A DNA stretch of 6,408 nucleotides, from assembly GCA_015494485.1 (NCBI GenBank), contig WGBF01000546.1, positions 1 to 6,408 of the forward strand. The letters run 5' to 3'. The first letter of the stretch is position 1; the number at the start of each line of letters is the position of its first letter. The notes under the pieces are model-generated. The model was not told the DNA's origin and searched no databases. It saw only the letters and a program-made list of their open reading frames with translations. This document shows, in pieces, positions 1 to 6,052 of the stretch. A program made the translations under genes and the position numbers. The stretch is from a bacterium. GTDB lineage: Bacteria; Calditrichota; Calditrichia; RBG-13-44-9; J042.

Positions 1-414
1 CACTTGGAAGCGCGCTGGCCGGAAAAATTGCCACCAGTTGCCGTGGATGTGGGCCTCATGGACCGGGCATTGTCGAACTTGCTGGATAATGCCGTACGCT
101 ATACGCCACCGGAAGGCACCGTAAGCGTGAATGTGGAAGTTGCTGACGGAAAGATCCGGGTGCAGGTGTCGGATACCGGCCCGGGAATTCCCCCCGAAGA
201 TGAACCCTACATTTTTGACCGGTTTTATCAGGTGGATAAAAGCCGTTCTTCAGCAAACGGGGGAGCCGGGTTGGGGCTGGCTATTGCCCAGCGCATCGTA
301 GGGCTGCACAACAGTCGCTTGTTTGTAAAGTCCCGCCCGGGGAGCGGAACAGCCTTCTGGTTTGACCTGGAGTGTTGCAGCACGTTTGATACTACCCGGG
401 ACGAAGTGAACTAA
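1..414 (+). CDS. Sensor histidine kinase, C-terminal ATPase domain (5' end outside window)
   Basis: This is the catalytic (HATPase_c) end of a membrane or cytoplasmic two-component sensor kinase, which binds ATP and phosphorylates a histidine located upstream of the window. In the 137 visible residues the Bergerat-fold boxes appear in order. The N box is DRALSNLLDNAVRYTP (about 21-36), G1 is SDTGPGIP (57-64), the F box is IFDRFYQVDKS (71-81) and G2 is GAGLGLAIAQRIV (88-100). A short non-conserved tail follows and ends at TAA. The reading frame is open to the first base, so the TTG at position 4 is not a credible start and the gene is simply truncated by the window. The dimerisation helix with the phospho-accepting histidine and any sensor domain are not visible, so the signal cannot be stated. 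The next gene converges on it after 57 bp, so it is the last gene of its transcript. Confidence 0.95.
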   Translation, partial: HLEARWPEKLPPVAVDVGLMDRALSNLLDNAVRYTPPEGTVSVNVEVADGKIRVQVSDTGPGIPPEDEPYIFDRFYQVDKSRSSANGGAGLGLAIAQRIVGLHNSRLFVKSRPGSGTAFWFDLECCSTFDTTRDEVN

Positions 415-471
415 CCCATTTCATTTTTCAGCCACGACCGCAGGTAAAAAACGCGACCCATCCGAATAGTT

Positions 472-1779
472 TCAGTCTCCCAGTTCGTCCAGAATAAGCG
501 GCAGTGGTTCCGGGGGTTCCGCGCCAAAACGAATTGCATTCAGGATTTTGCGTTCCGCTTCCTGCACAGCAGCTTCCCGGTTGGTGTACAGCACCATCAG
601 CGGTTCCCCCTGCCGAACTGCGTAACCTGTTTTTTTGAATACGTGGATGCCCGCGACCGGGTCCACCGGATCCTCCTTGCGCAGGCGTCCCGCACCCAGC
701 AATACGGCCGCCAGACCAATCTGACGGGTGTTCATGGACTGAATAAACCCTTCCGCGGGGGCGGTAATGGTGTGCTGGTGGGCAGCTTTGGGGTAGCGTT
801 CCGGGTGTTCCAGGACCGTGGTGTCACCACCCTGGGCTGCTGTGAGTTCCAGAAACTTCCGAAAGGCAGAGCCGTTTTGCAACTGTTCGGTACTCAGGGA
901 AATTCCTTCCTCAAGGGTGGCAACGCGTCCGGCCAATAGAAGCATGCGGGCACTTAAGCGCACCGTCAACTCTACAAAATCCTGTGGTCCTCCACCGTGG
1001 AAGGTCTCCAGGCATTCTTCAATTTCCAGCCAGTTGCCGATTTTATTGCCCAAGGGCTGGTCCATATTGGTAAGGCTGGCATGCACCCGTTTGCCAAATG
1101 CCCGTCCCACTTCAATGAGTTTTTGGGCCAACGTCCGTGCTTTTTCTACCTCCGCCATAAACGCGCCGCTGCCAAATTTCACGTCCAGCACCAGGGCATC
1201 AATCCCTTCGGCAATTTTTTTGCTCATGATGCTGGCGGTAATGAGGGGAATGGATTCCACTGTGGCGGTCACATCCCGCAGGGCGTAAATGCGTTTGTCG
1301 GCGGGCACAATTGTTTCTGTTTGACCAATCATTGCCACGCCGTGCTCAGCCAGCAACCGTTTAAATTCCGCTACGGAAAGCTGGGTGTTGAAGCCGGGAA
1401 TAGATTCCAGCTTGTCCAGTGTGCCACCGGTATGCCCCAGGCCCCGACCGGAAATCATGGGCACGGGCACACCGCAACTGGCAACCAGCGGTGCTAAAAC
1501 AATGGAAGTTTTGTCTCCCACACCACCGGTACTGTGCTTGTCCACCTTTACGCCGGGGATGTCCGAAAGGTCAATGACTTCACCGGACTGAATGTAGGTA
1601 CGGGTCAGCTCAAACGTTTCCTGGTCATCCAGCCCCTGAAAAAACACCGCCATAAGCCAGGCAGCCATCTGGTAATCTTTGACCGTGCCATTCAGGTATT
1701 CGGTAATAAAGTAACGAATTTCTTCCGCGGTTAAGGGATGTCCATCCCGTTTTCGGGCAATTATTTCATACGGTGTCAT
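472..1779 (-). CDS. pdp: Pyrimidine-nucleoside phosphorylase
   Basis: This cytoplasmic salvage enzyme splits uridine, thymidine or deoxyuridine with phosphate into the base and (deoxy)ribose-1-phosphate. The 435-residue length is close to the Bacillus Pdp and E. coli DeoA enzymes. Seen in order: an N-terminal helical domain, the phosphate-binding KHSTGGVGDKTS at 81-92, the family signature SGRGLGHTGGTLDKLE at 110-125, ALRDVTATVESIPLI at 166-180, SIMSKK at 183-188, DVKFGSGAFM at 199-208, and a C-terminal PYNP_C-type domain from about 340. His82, Arg168, Ser183 and Lys187 keep the same spacing as E. coli thymidine phosphorylase His85, Arg171, Ser186 and Lys190, so the enzyme should be active. 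Overall similarity looks closer to Pdp than to DeoA, so broad pyrimidine specificity is inferred. The ATG at 1779 is chosen over a TTG at 1800 because AGAAGGAAG lies 5 nt before it and Pdp proteins begin at this MTPYEIIARKRDG-type sequence. It may share a transcript with the secreted-protein gene 70 bp upstream. Confidence 0.96.
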   Translation of the reverse strand: MTPYEIIARKRDGHPLTAEEIRYFITEYLNGTVKDYQMAAWLMAVFFQGLDDQETFELTRTYIQSGEVIDLSDIPGVKVDKHSTGGVGDKTSIVLAPLVASCGVPVPMISGRGLGHTGGTLDKLESIPGFNTQLSVAEFKRLLAEHGVAMIGQTETIVPADKRIYALRDVTATVESIPLITASIMSKKIAEGIDALVLDVKFGSGAFMAEVEKARTLAQKLIEVGRAFGKRVHASLTNMDQPLGNKIGNWLEIEECLETFHGGGPQDFVELTVRLSARMLLLAGRVATLEEGISLSTEQLQNGSAFRKFLELTAAQGGDTTVLEHPERYPKAAHQHTITAPAEGFIQSMNTRQIGLAAVLLGAGRLRKEDPVDPVAGIHVFKKTGYAVRQGEPLMVLYTNREAAVQEAERKILNAIRFGAEPPEPLPLILDELGD

Positions 1780-1784
1780 GCGTG

Positions 1785-1793
1785 CTTCCTTCT
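1785..1793 (-). promoter_or_regulatory. Ribosome binding site deciding the pdp start
   Basis: On the minus strand AGAAGGAAG stands 5 nt before the ATG at 1779. It would lie inside the coding region if translation began at the in-frame TTG at 1800. The site therefore supports the shorter 435-residue product. Confidence 0.75.
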
Positions 1794-1809
1794 TTTTCAA
1801 AATTGAAAA
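1794..1809. repeat. 16-bp palindrome in the pdp leader
   Basis: TTTTCAA and TTGAAAA face each other across two bases immediately upstream of the pdp ribosome binding site. The short AT-only arms and 2-nt centre make a stable RNA hairpin unlikely, so a protein-binding operator is a better guess than a terminator. The symmetry is visible but its function is inferred, and such AT palindromes also arise by chance. Confidence 0.35.
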
Positions 1810-1849
1810 CGAAAAATAGGAAAATTTACGGAAGGGGTGTAGTGTAAAT

Positions 1850-2413
1850 TCAAAATTTCTGAGAGGCGGGGTGGTGTTTGTTTCGTTCCCACCAGTATTT
1901 TACCCGGTAGTATAATGTATCCAGTTGGCGGGGGGTAAGTCCATGCCGCCGGGCAACGACATCCCGGGCACGGTCTTTGAATTCGTTTAAATGCATGCCA
2001 CCGGCGAACAGGGAGTCCAGATACTCATTGTACACCTGTTTTTCCCATTCGGTAGGGGGCGTGAGCAGGGAGGAATCCGGGTGCCAGTCCCGCAAATCCC
2101 ACAGAAATCCTTTACCAGGGCGATAAATGCAGCCGGTCTTGGATACCGCACCGATGGTATCCAGCTCCCGGAAAACGTACACCCGCGTTTCCTTAGAGGG
2201 TGGGGGACAACCGGGAAAGAACAACAGCAAACGGATTTGTGCCATGACCTCCGCAGTGGATAGATGAGAGGGAAGTTTAATCTTAATGACGTTGTAGAAT
2301 TCATTGTATTCCTGGTACAGAATGTCGAATTGGACATCCAGGGTATCGTGCCACTGCGCAGGGGATGTGGCCAACAGGCACCACACACACGCAATAATGC
2401 GGAGGGTATTCAT
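1850..2413 (-). CDS. Secreted hypothetical protein
   Basis: I do not recognise the family. The 187-residue product begins with a classic signal peptide: MNTLR, a hydrophobic stretch IIACVWCLLA (6-15), and a likely cleavage after Ala19 in TSPA|Q. It is therefore expected in the periplasm or outside the cell. There is no lipobox with a cysteine at the right place. The mature part has an aromatic-rich segment (28-46), a hydrophobic LLLFFPGC (62-69), two cysteines (69 and 95) that could form a disulfide, and a charged helical C-terminus with LTPRQLDTLYYRVKYWWERNK (about 159-179). It has no transmembrane helix after the signal and no known catalytic motif. The ATG at 2413 is preferred over an upstream ATG at 2509 because GGGAG lies 9 nt before it and only this start puts the signal peptide at the N-terminus. 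The gene lies upstream of pdp on the same strand. Confidence 0.75.
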   Translation of the reverse strand: MNTLRIIACVWCLLATSPAQWHDTLDVQFDILYQEYNEFYNVIKIKLPSHLSTAEVMAQIRLLLFFPGCPPPSKETRVYVFRELDTIGAVSKTGCIYRPGKGFLWDLRDWHPDSSLLTPPTEWEKQVYNEYLDSLFAGGMHLNEFKDRARDVVARRHGLTPRQLDTLYYRVKYWWERNKHHPASQKF

Positions 2414-2521
2414 CGCAAATCTCCCGGCCCATGGGCCTGAACATTCCGATGCATCCCAATTTAGGTGGATTTGGGCGCGGGTGCAACGATTTCGCCCCCA
2501 CCGATTCAAATTTTTATCAGG

Positions 2522-2550
2522 ATAATATTTTTAACCCAAAAACTGAACAA
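2522..2550 (-). promoter_or_regulatory. Putative sigma70 promoter for the secreted-protein gene
   Basis: On the minus strand TTGTTC (2550-2545) and TATTAT (2527-2522) are separated by exactly 17 bp. The -10 box matches TATAAT in five of six positions and the -35 box keeps TTG. Transcription would start near 2515, giving a leader of about 100 nt before the ATG at 2413. The rest of the 2414-2606 stretch holds no credible gene, and short open frames there lack ribosome binding sites. Confidence 0.4.
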
Positions 2551-2606
2551 CAAGTGTACAAAGGGATTAAGCCGTGGCCGGAGGAGAGGAACATGGTGGG
2601 AGAATA

Positions 2607-2690
2607 TTTCCGAACCCATAAATAAAGTTCGTTTGCATAACTTCTTGAAATTCTTTAAACTACCAAAAAAATATAGGTTCGGAAAGTTCG
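2607..2690. repeat. 84-bp inverted-arm element, copy A (upstream of fic)
   Basis: A perfect 10-bp inverted pair, TTTCCGAACC at 2607-2616 and GGTTCGGAAA at 2676-2685, encloses an AT-rich interior with the central motif TAACTTCTTGAAAT at 2638-2651. The element is a diverged direct copy of the one at 3779-3862. Both share the left 12-mer TTTCCGAACCCA, a 57-bp linker of equal length (28 of 57 positions identical by my count) and a right end GGTTCGGAAA-R-TTCG. Sequence outside these limits does not align. The right arm supplies GGAAAG, the likely ribosome binding site of fic, 4 nt before its ATG. It could be a regulatory module, a small mobile element or a recombination site, and the sequence does not decide between these. 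Confidence 0.7.
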
Positions 2691-3758
2691 ATGGGTTTAA
2701 AAATGACCGATGAAGAATTATATCGGGCGTTGCGGAAATTACGGGCGGAGTGCCGCCAATTAATAACGGTTTCCAATCGTGAATGGTATTCTTTGTTCAG
2801 GGATGAAATTCGAAATTCCATTGCGATCGAAGGAGTGTTCGCCAATCGAAACGAATTGCTGGATGTCCTGGAGCGCCACAAGCGAACGAACACTCAAAAA
2901 ACAGCCGCCATTTTGGGCTATTTTGAAGCCGCCAGTACGTTGTATGAGTATGCCAATAATCTGTACAAAACCGGCGAGTTTTCGTTGCGGGTATCTGATA
3001 TTAAGCAGATTCACACCTTATTAATGCGTTATGAAAAAGATATTGGCACGTTTACTGGAGAATTGGGGGAGTTTCGGAAAGAAGATGTTGAGGTAACAGA
3101 ATCCGGATTTATGCCACTAAAGGGTATTTTTGTAGAAGAAACCATGCGCGTTTTTGTTCAATGGATTAATGATCAATTGACAGCTTCAACAACAGACCCC
3201 ATCGATCTTGCGGCAGCCAGCCATGTGTTGTTTGAAACGATCCATCCATTCCGTGATGGTAATGGTCGGGTGGGCCGTATTTTGATGAATTTTCTGTTAA
3301 TCGGAATGGGGTTAATAAATATTGCGATTAAAGGAACAACCCGGGAACATCGAAACGCCTATTATCAGGCCCTGGAAGTTGGAGATGATAAGTTCAACGA
3401 AATGCTTCGGAAAATTGAAACCGGCACGAAGCCCACTATTGCATTAATTGAACATTATGCCAATGTCAGTCATCTGGAACGGATGAAAAAATTAATTCGG
3501 GATGAATTACAGGAAGCGTTTCAGCGACTGAAGGGACGTACCGGCATAGCCTTTCAACCGGATGCACTTCTCCCGTTGCGCGAAATCGCCCGATATTACA
3601 ATTATTCCCAGGATTATTTGCGAAATTTGATTAACAAAGGGAAACTTCGGGGGGAAAAGCGAGGCAAATTATGGTACATCCGGATTCGAGATATGGAGCA
3701 GTATCTTCAAAAGATGAACTCAGAACAATCCAATACTACCGGTAGCAACGGTAATTAA
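2691..3758 (+). CDS. Fic-domain protein (probable AMP transferase) with C-terminal HTH-like domain
   Basis: Fic proteins usually transfer AMP from ATP to a hydroxyl on a target protein, and many bacterial ones act in toxin-antitoxin or stress control. The 355-residue product has the full catalytic motif HPFRDGNGRVGR at 185-196 and a flap region around GEFRKEDVEVTESGF (126-140). Near the N-terminus, NSIAIEG contains S43-xxx-E47-G48, matching the (S/T)xxxE(G/N) inhibitory helix, so this is a class II, self-inhibited Fic needing no separate antitoxin. Residues about 294-342 (LREIARYYNYSQDYLRNLI, then a WYI strand and a closing helix) resemble an excisionase/MerR-type helix-turn-helix, which suggests DNA binding. 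The target is unknown. The ATG at 2691 is chosen for GGAAAG 4 nt before it; an in-frame ATG at 2703 has no clear site. The gene is visibly richer in AT-ending codons than its neighbours and is bracketed by two copies of an 84-bp element, so horizontal origin is plausible. The tail after 343 is low-complexity Ser/Asn/Gly. Confidence 0.93.
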   Translation: MGLKMTDEELYRALRKLRAECRQLITVSNREWYSLFRDEIRNSIAIEGVFANRNELLDVLERHKRTNTQKTAAILGYFEAASTLYEYANNLYKTGEFSLRVSDIKQIHTLLMRYEKDIGTFTGELGEFRKEDVEVTESGFMPLKGIFVEETMRVFVQWINDQLTASTTDPIDLAAASHVLFETIHPFRDGNGRVGRILMNFLLIGMGLINIAIKGTTREHRNAYYQALEVGDDKFNEMLRKIETGTKPTIALIEHYANVSHLERMKKLIRDELQEAFQRLKGRTGIAFQPDALLPLREIARYYNYSQDYLRNLINKGKLRGEKRGKLWYIRIRDMEQYLQKMNSEQSNTTGSNGN

Positions 3759-3778
3759 GAGGCGTTTGTTGGAAAGAT

Positions 3779-3862
3779 TTTCCGAACCCAATAGAGGTGT
3801 TGTATTTCGTAACGACTTGAAATAATTGTGTGTTACACGGATTTAAAGGTTCGGAAAATTCG
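3779..3862. repeat. 84-bp inverted-arm element, copy B (between fic and peptidase gene)
   Basis: This is the second copy, in the same orientation as copy A and starting 20 bp after the fic stop codon. Its arms are TTTCCGAACC at 3779-3788 and GGTTCGGAAA at 3848-3857, and the symmetry extends by two more base pairs to 12 (3777-3788 with 3848-3859). The central motif TAACGACTTGAAAT is at 3810-3823, the same offset as in copy A. The right arm is followed by a tandem copy of its own end: TTCGGAAAA occurs at 3850-3858 and again at 3859-3867. No gene starts directly at its edge; the peptidase gene begins 141 bp further on. Because arm spacing is identical while the linker has diverged, the geometry seems to be under constraint. 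Confidence 0.7.
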
Positions 3863-3875
3863 GAAAAATTTTATT

Positions 3876-3889
3876 CCGTATGATTACGG
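3876..3889. repeat. Short inverted repeat in the peptidase upstream region
   Basis: CCGTA and TACGG surround a 4-nt loop just after element B. A T-rich run precedes it but none follows, so it is not a good terminator for fic. The remaining bases to 4003 are AT-rich and presumably contain the peptidase promoter, but no convincing -35/-10 pair could be picked. Confidence 0.25.
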
Positions 3890-4003
3890 GTTACCAATTC
3901 GTGGAAAAACTCCCCAAATCATTTTCCTCATTTTTTAATGGCTATTCATCCTTAAATTATTCCCTTTATAGAAATGCGACACAAAGAGAGGAAAACACTA
4001 CCC

Positions 4004-5974
4004 ATGTCAGTTCTTTCGGAGAAAGCCATTCGTGCTACCATTCGTCAACTTCAGAAACAGCATCCGGAGGAAAATCCCGAACGCATTGCCCAACGGGTGC
4101 AGCAGGTTGCCCGTCGATGGCGGCGCGGAGACGGCGGCTCGCGCTCTTTTACGACATTTTGTACATCCCATTGGGCCACTGCCACCGAGCGCGACACGCT
4201 GTTCGCCCGTTTTGAAGACCGGTTACAGCATGTCATTGGAAACCTGCATCATATTTACCAGCGGTTGAATTACGCCCTGCATGTGGACACGGGCCCGTTA
4301 TTGCCGGTGGATTTGTTGTTTGCCGGGTTTGACCCCTTTGCCCACTTTACTGATGACCTGTTCGACTCCCGGCTGGCCTTTGTCATATTGCTGAATTTTG
4401 ACCTACCTACATTTGAGGAAAAATTCCGGCAGGGGTCGCACTGGAACCGCCGCCGGTGGGCCGAGGTGCGGCTGGCTGAAATAGTGGCGGAGCGGATTCC
4501 CGCCCGGGCCAAGCAATTCCGTACCCAACAATACACCCGCGCCGATGCGTACATCAGCGATTACAATATTTACATGGACCGGGTGGTGGACGCCAGCGGT
4601 ACCCCTTTATTCCCGGAGGGGTTAAAACTCATCAGCCATTGGGGATTGCGGGACCACATTAAAGCGCTTTATTCGGAAGCGGATGCTCTGCCGCGTCAGC
4701 GGGTGATTCAAAAAATTATGGAGCGGGTAATTACCCAGACCATTCCCCGACAGGTGGTGAATCAGCGTAGCTATTTCTGGGAGCCATTTTCCAACACCTT
4801 GCGGGATGATAGCGGAAAAACGGTCTCCCCGGATCCCGAAGAAAGCGAACGTTACTGGCGCCTGTTGGAAGTCTTCCGCGGGGAGCAGGCCATTGACCGC
4901 CATGCGGCGGTGGGCCGGACCTTAATTGAGCGCCGATTCCAGATGGACCGCGAAATTCCGGAAGCGGAAGTGGTGGCAATTATTGAGTCAATTTTAAGCG
5001 CGCCGGTATTGCGGGATATTGCGCACATTATCCAGCAGCGTCTGCAACGACCACTGGAGCCGTTTGACATCTGGTACACCGGCTTAAAAGCCCGGCCACC
5101 CCTGCCGGAAAGCGAACTGGATGCGCGGGTGCAGAACTGGTTCCCAACACTGGAAGCCTTTCAGCAACAGCTACCGGAAGTGTTAATGCGATTGGGATTT
5201 TCGGAAGAAAAGGCCCGCTATCTGGCTGCACATATTCAGGTGGAACCGGCGCGGGGTGCCGGTCATGCCCTGGGTGGCGAAATGAAAGGAGACAAAACTT
5301 ACCTCCGTACCCGCGTGCCCCGCGGTGGCATGGATTACAAGGGATTTAACACTGCCATGCACGAACTGGGCCATACGGTGGAGCAGGTATTCTCCCTGAA
5401 CGACATGGATTACTATTTTCTGCACGGCGTGCCCAACACCGCCTTTACGGAAGCCTTTGCTTTTCTGTTTCAGCACCGGGATCTGGATGTGCTGGGCATC
5501 GCCGAAGAAGACCCCACAGCGGAAGCCTGGAATGTGCTCCAGGAAATGTGGTCGGCGTTTGAGATTGCGGGGGTTTCTTTGCTGGATATTCGCATCTGGC
5601 ACTGGTTGTATGAACACCCCCAGGCTACAGCGGAAGCATTGCGGGACGCCGTGCTGCAACTGGCCCGGGAAATCTGGAATCGCTATTTTGCGCCGGTGCT
5701 GGGAATGCGTGACCAGGTGCTTTTGGCGGTGTACTCTCATTTAATTGATGCTGGCATGTACACCCCGGACTACACCCTGGGCCATGTGCTGGCGTTTCAG
5801 GTGCGGGATTACATGACGGACAAGCCATTTGCGGAAGAAGTGGAACGCATGTGCCGGATCGGTCGGCTGCTGCCCGCCATGTGGATGCAGGAAGCGCTGG
5901 GGACACCCCTTTCTGCGCAGCCATTGATTCGTCAGGCGGAAAAAGCCGTCAGTATTGTACGCCGTTCGAAGTAG
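4004..5974 (+). CDS. M3/M32-like zinc metallopeptidase
   Basis: The product is a 656-residue cytoplasmic peptidase of the gluzincin clan (MA), expected to cut peptides using one zinc ion. No signal peptide or membrane segment is visible. The zinc motif HELGH is at 453-457 in NTAMHELGHTVEQ, and the likely third ligand is Glu483 in NTAFTEAFAFLFQ, 26 residues after the second histidine. A C-terminal block YSHLIDAGMYTPDYTLGH (577-594) corresponds to the substrate-binding loop. As I recall the families, the G-x-Y-x-P-x-Y-T-L-G pattern recalls carboxypeptidases of family M32, while the H-to-E segment and overall length are nearer M3 oligopeptidases; assignment to either is uncertain. The long helical N-terminal part (1-440) has no recognised motif. 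The ATG at 4004 is preferred to one at 3974 because AGAGAGGA lies about 11 nt before it. Its substrate is unknown, and nothing links it functionally to fic except shared orientation and the element between them. Confidence 0.82.
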   Translation: MSVLSEKAIRATIRQLQKQHPEENPERIAQRVQQVARRWRRGDGGSRSFTTFCTSHWATATERDTLFARFEDRLQHVIGNLHHIYQRLNYALHVDTGPLLPVDLLFAGFDPFAHFTDDLFDSRLAFVILLNFDLPTFEEKFRQGSHWNRRRWAEVRLAEIVAERIPARAKQFRTQQYTRADAYISDYNIYMDRVVDASGTPLFPEGLKLISHWGLRDHIKALYSEADALPRQRVIQKIMERVITQTIPRQVVNQRSYFWEPFSNTLRDDSGKTVSPDPEESERYWRLLEVFRGEQAIDRHAAVGRTLIERRFQMDREIPEAEVVAIIESILSAPVLRDIAHIIQQRLQRPLEPFDIWYTGLKARPPLPESELDARVQNWFPTLEAFQQQLPEVLMRLGFSEEKARYLAAHIQVEPARGAGHALGGEMKGDKTYLRTRVPRGGMDYKGFNTAMHELGHTVEQVFSLNDMDYYFLHGVPNTAFTEAFAFLFQHRDLDVLGIAEEDPTAEAWNVLQEMWSAFEIAGVSLLDIRIWHWLYEHPQATAEALRDAVLQLAREIWNRYFAPVLGMRDQVLLAVYSHLIDAGMYTPDYTLGHVLAFQVRDYMTDKPFAEEVERMCRIGRLLPAMWMQEALGTPLSAQPLIRQAEKAVSIVRRSK

Positions 5975-6037
5975 TGATCAGAAGGGAGCAATTCCGGCAG
6001 GAAAACACTTCAATCCAGCTGTCCGGCAGCGCTGAAC

Positions 6038-6052
6038 CCGTTTCCGCAACGG
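6038..6052. terminator. Weak hairpin between convergent peptidase and proC genes
   Basis: CCGTT and AACGG pair around a 5-nt loop in the 78-bp gap between the two stop codons, with two more A-T pairs possible beyond a one-base bulge. On the plus strand TTATT follows, but it is not a real T-tract. It touches the proC stop codon. It could weakly terminate the peptidase transcript, but the call is tentative. Confidence 0.22.

Noticed and set aside
415..471. Terminator between the histidine kinase and pdp
   Set aside because: No stem of useful length followed by a T-tract was found in this 57-bp convergent gap.
643..1497. Plus-strand open frames inside pdp
   Set aside because: They are antisense to conserved catalytic blocks of pdp and have no start signals.
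2414..2509. Longer N-terminus (219 residues) for the secreted protein from ATG 2509
   Set aside because: It would bury the signal peptide 32 residues inside the protein and has no good ribosome binding site; the ATG at 2413 has GGGAG.
2607..2690. Insertion sequence or MITE with target-site duplication
   Set aside because: Inverted ends exist, but no matching short duplication flanks either copy and no transposase is present, so only a repeat is reported.
2607..3862. Calling the two elements classical integron attC sites
   Set aside because: Length (84 bp), AAC/GTT arms and gene layout fit, but GTTCGGA departs from the GTTRRRY core, the expected inner L boxes do not pair convincingly in either copy, and no integrase is in the window.
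3880..4215. Open frame of 111 codons overlapping the peptidase start
   Set aside because: It overlaps the peptidase gene in another frame, has low-complexity content and no ribosome binding site, so it is a shadow.
5183..5740. 185-codon minus-strand open frame inside the peptidase gene
   Set aside because: It lies opposite the conserved zinc-motif region and its translation resembles no protein family; it follows from the GC-rich codon pattern of the real gene.
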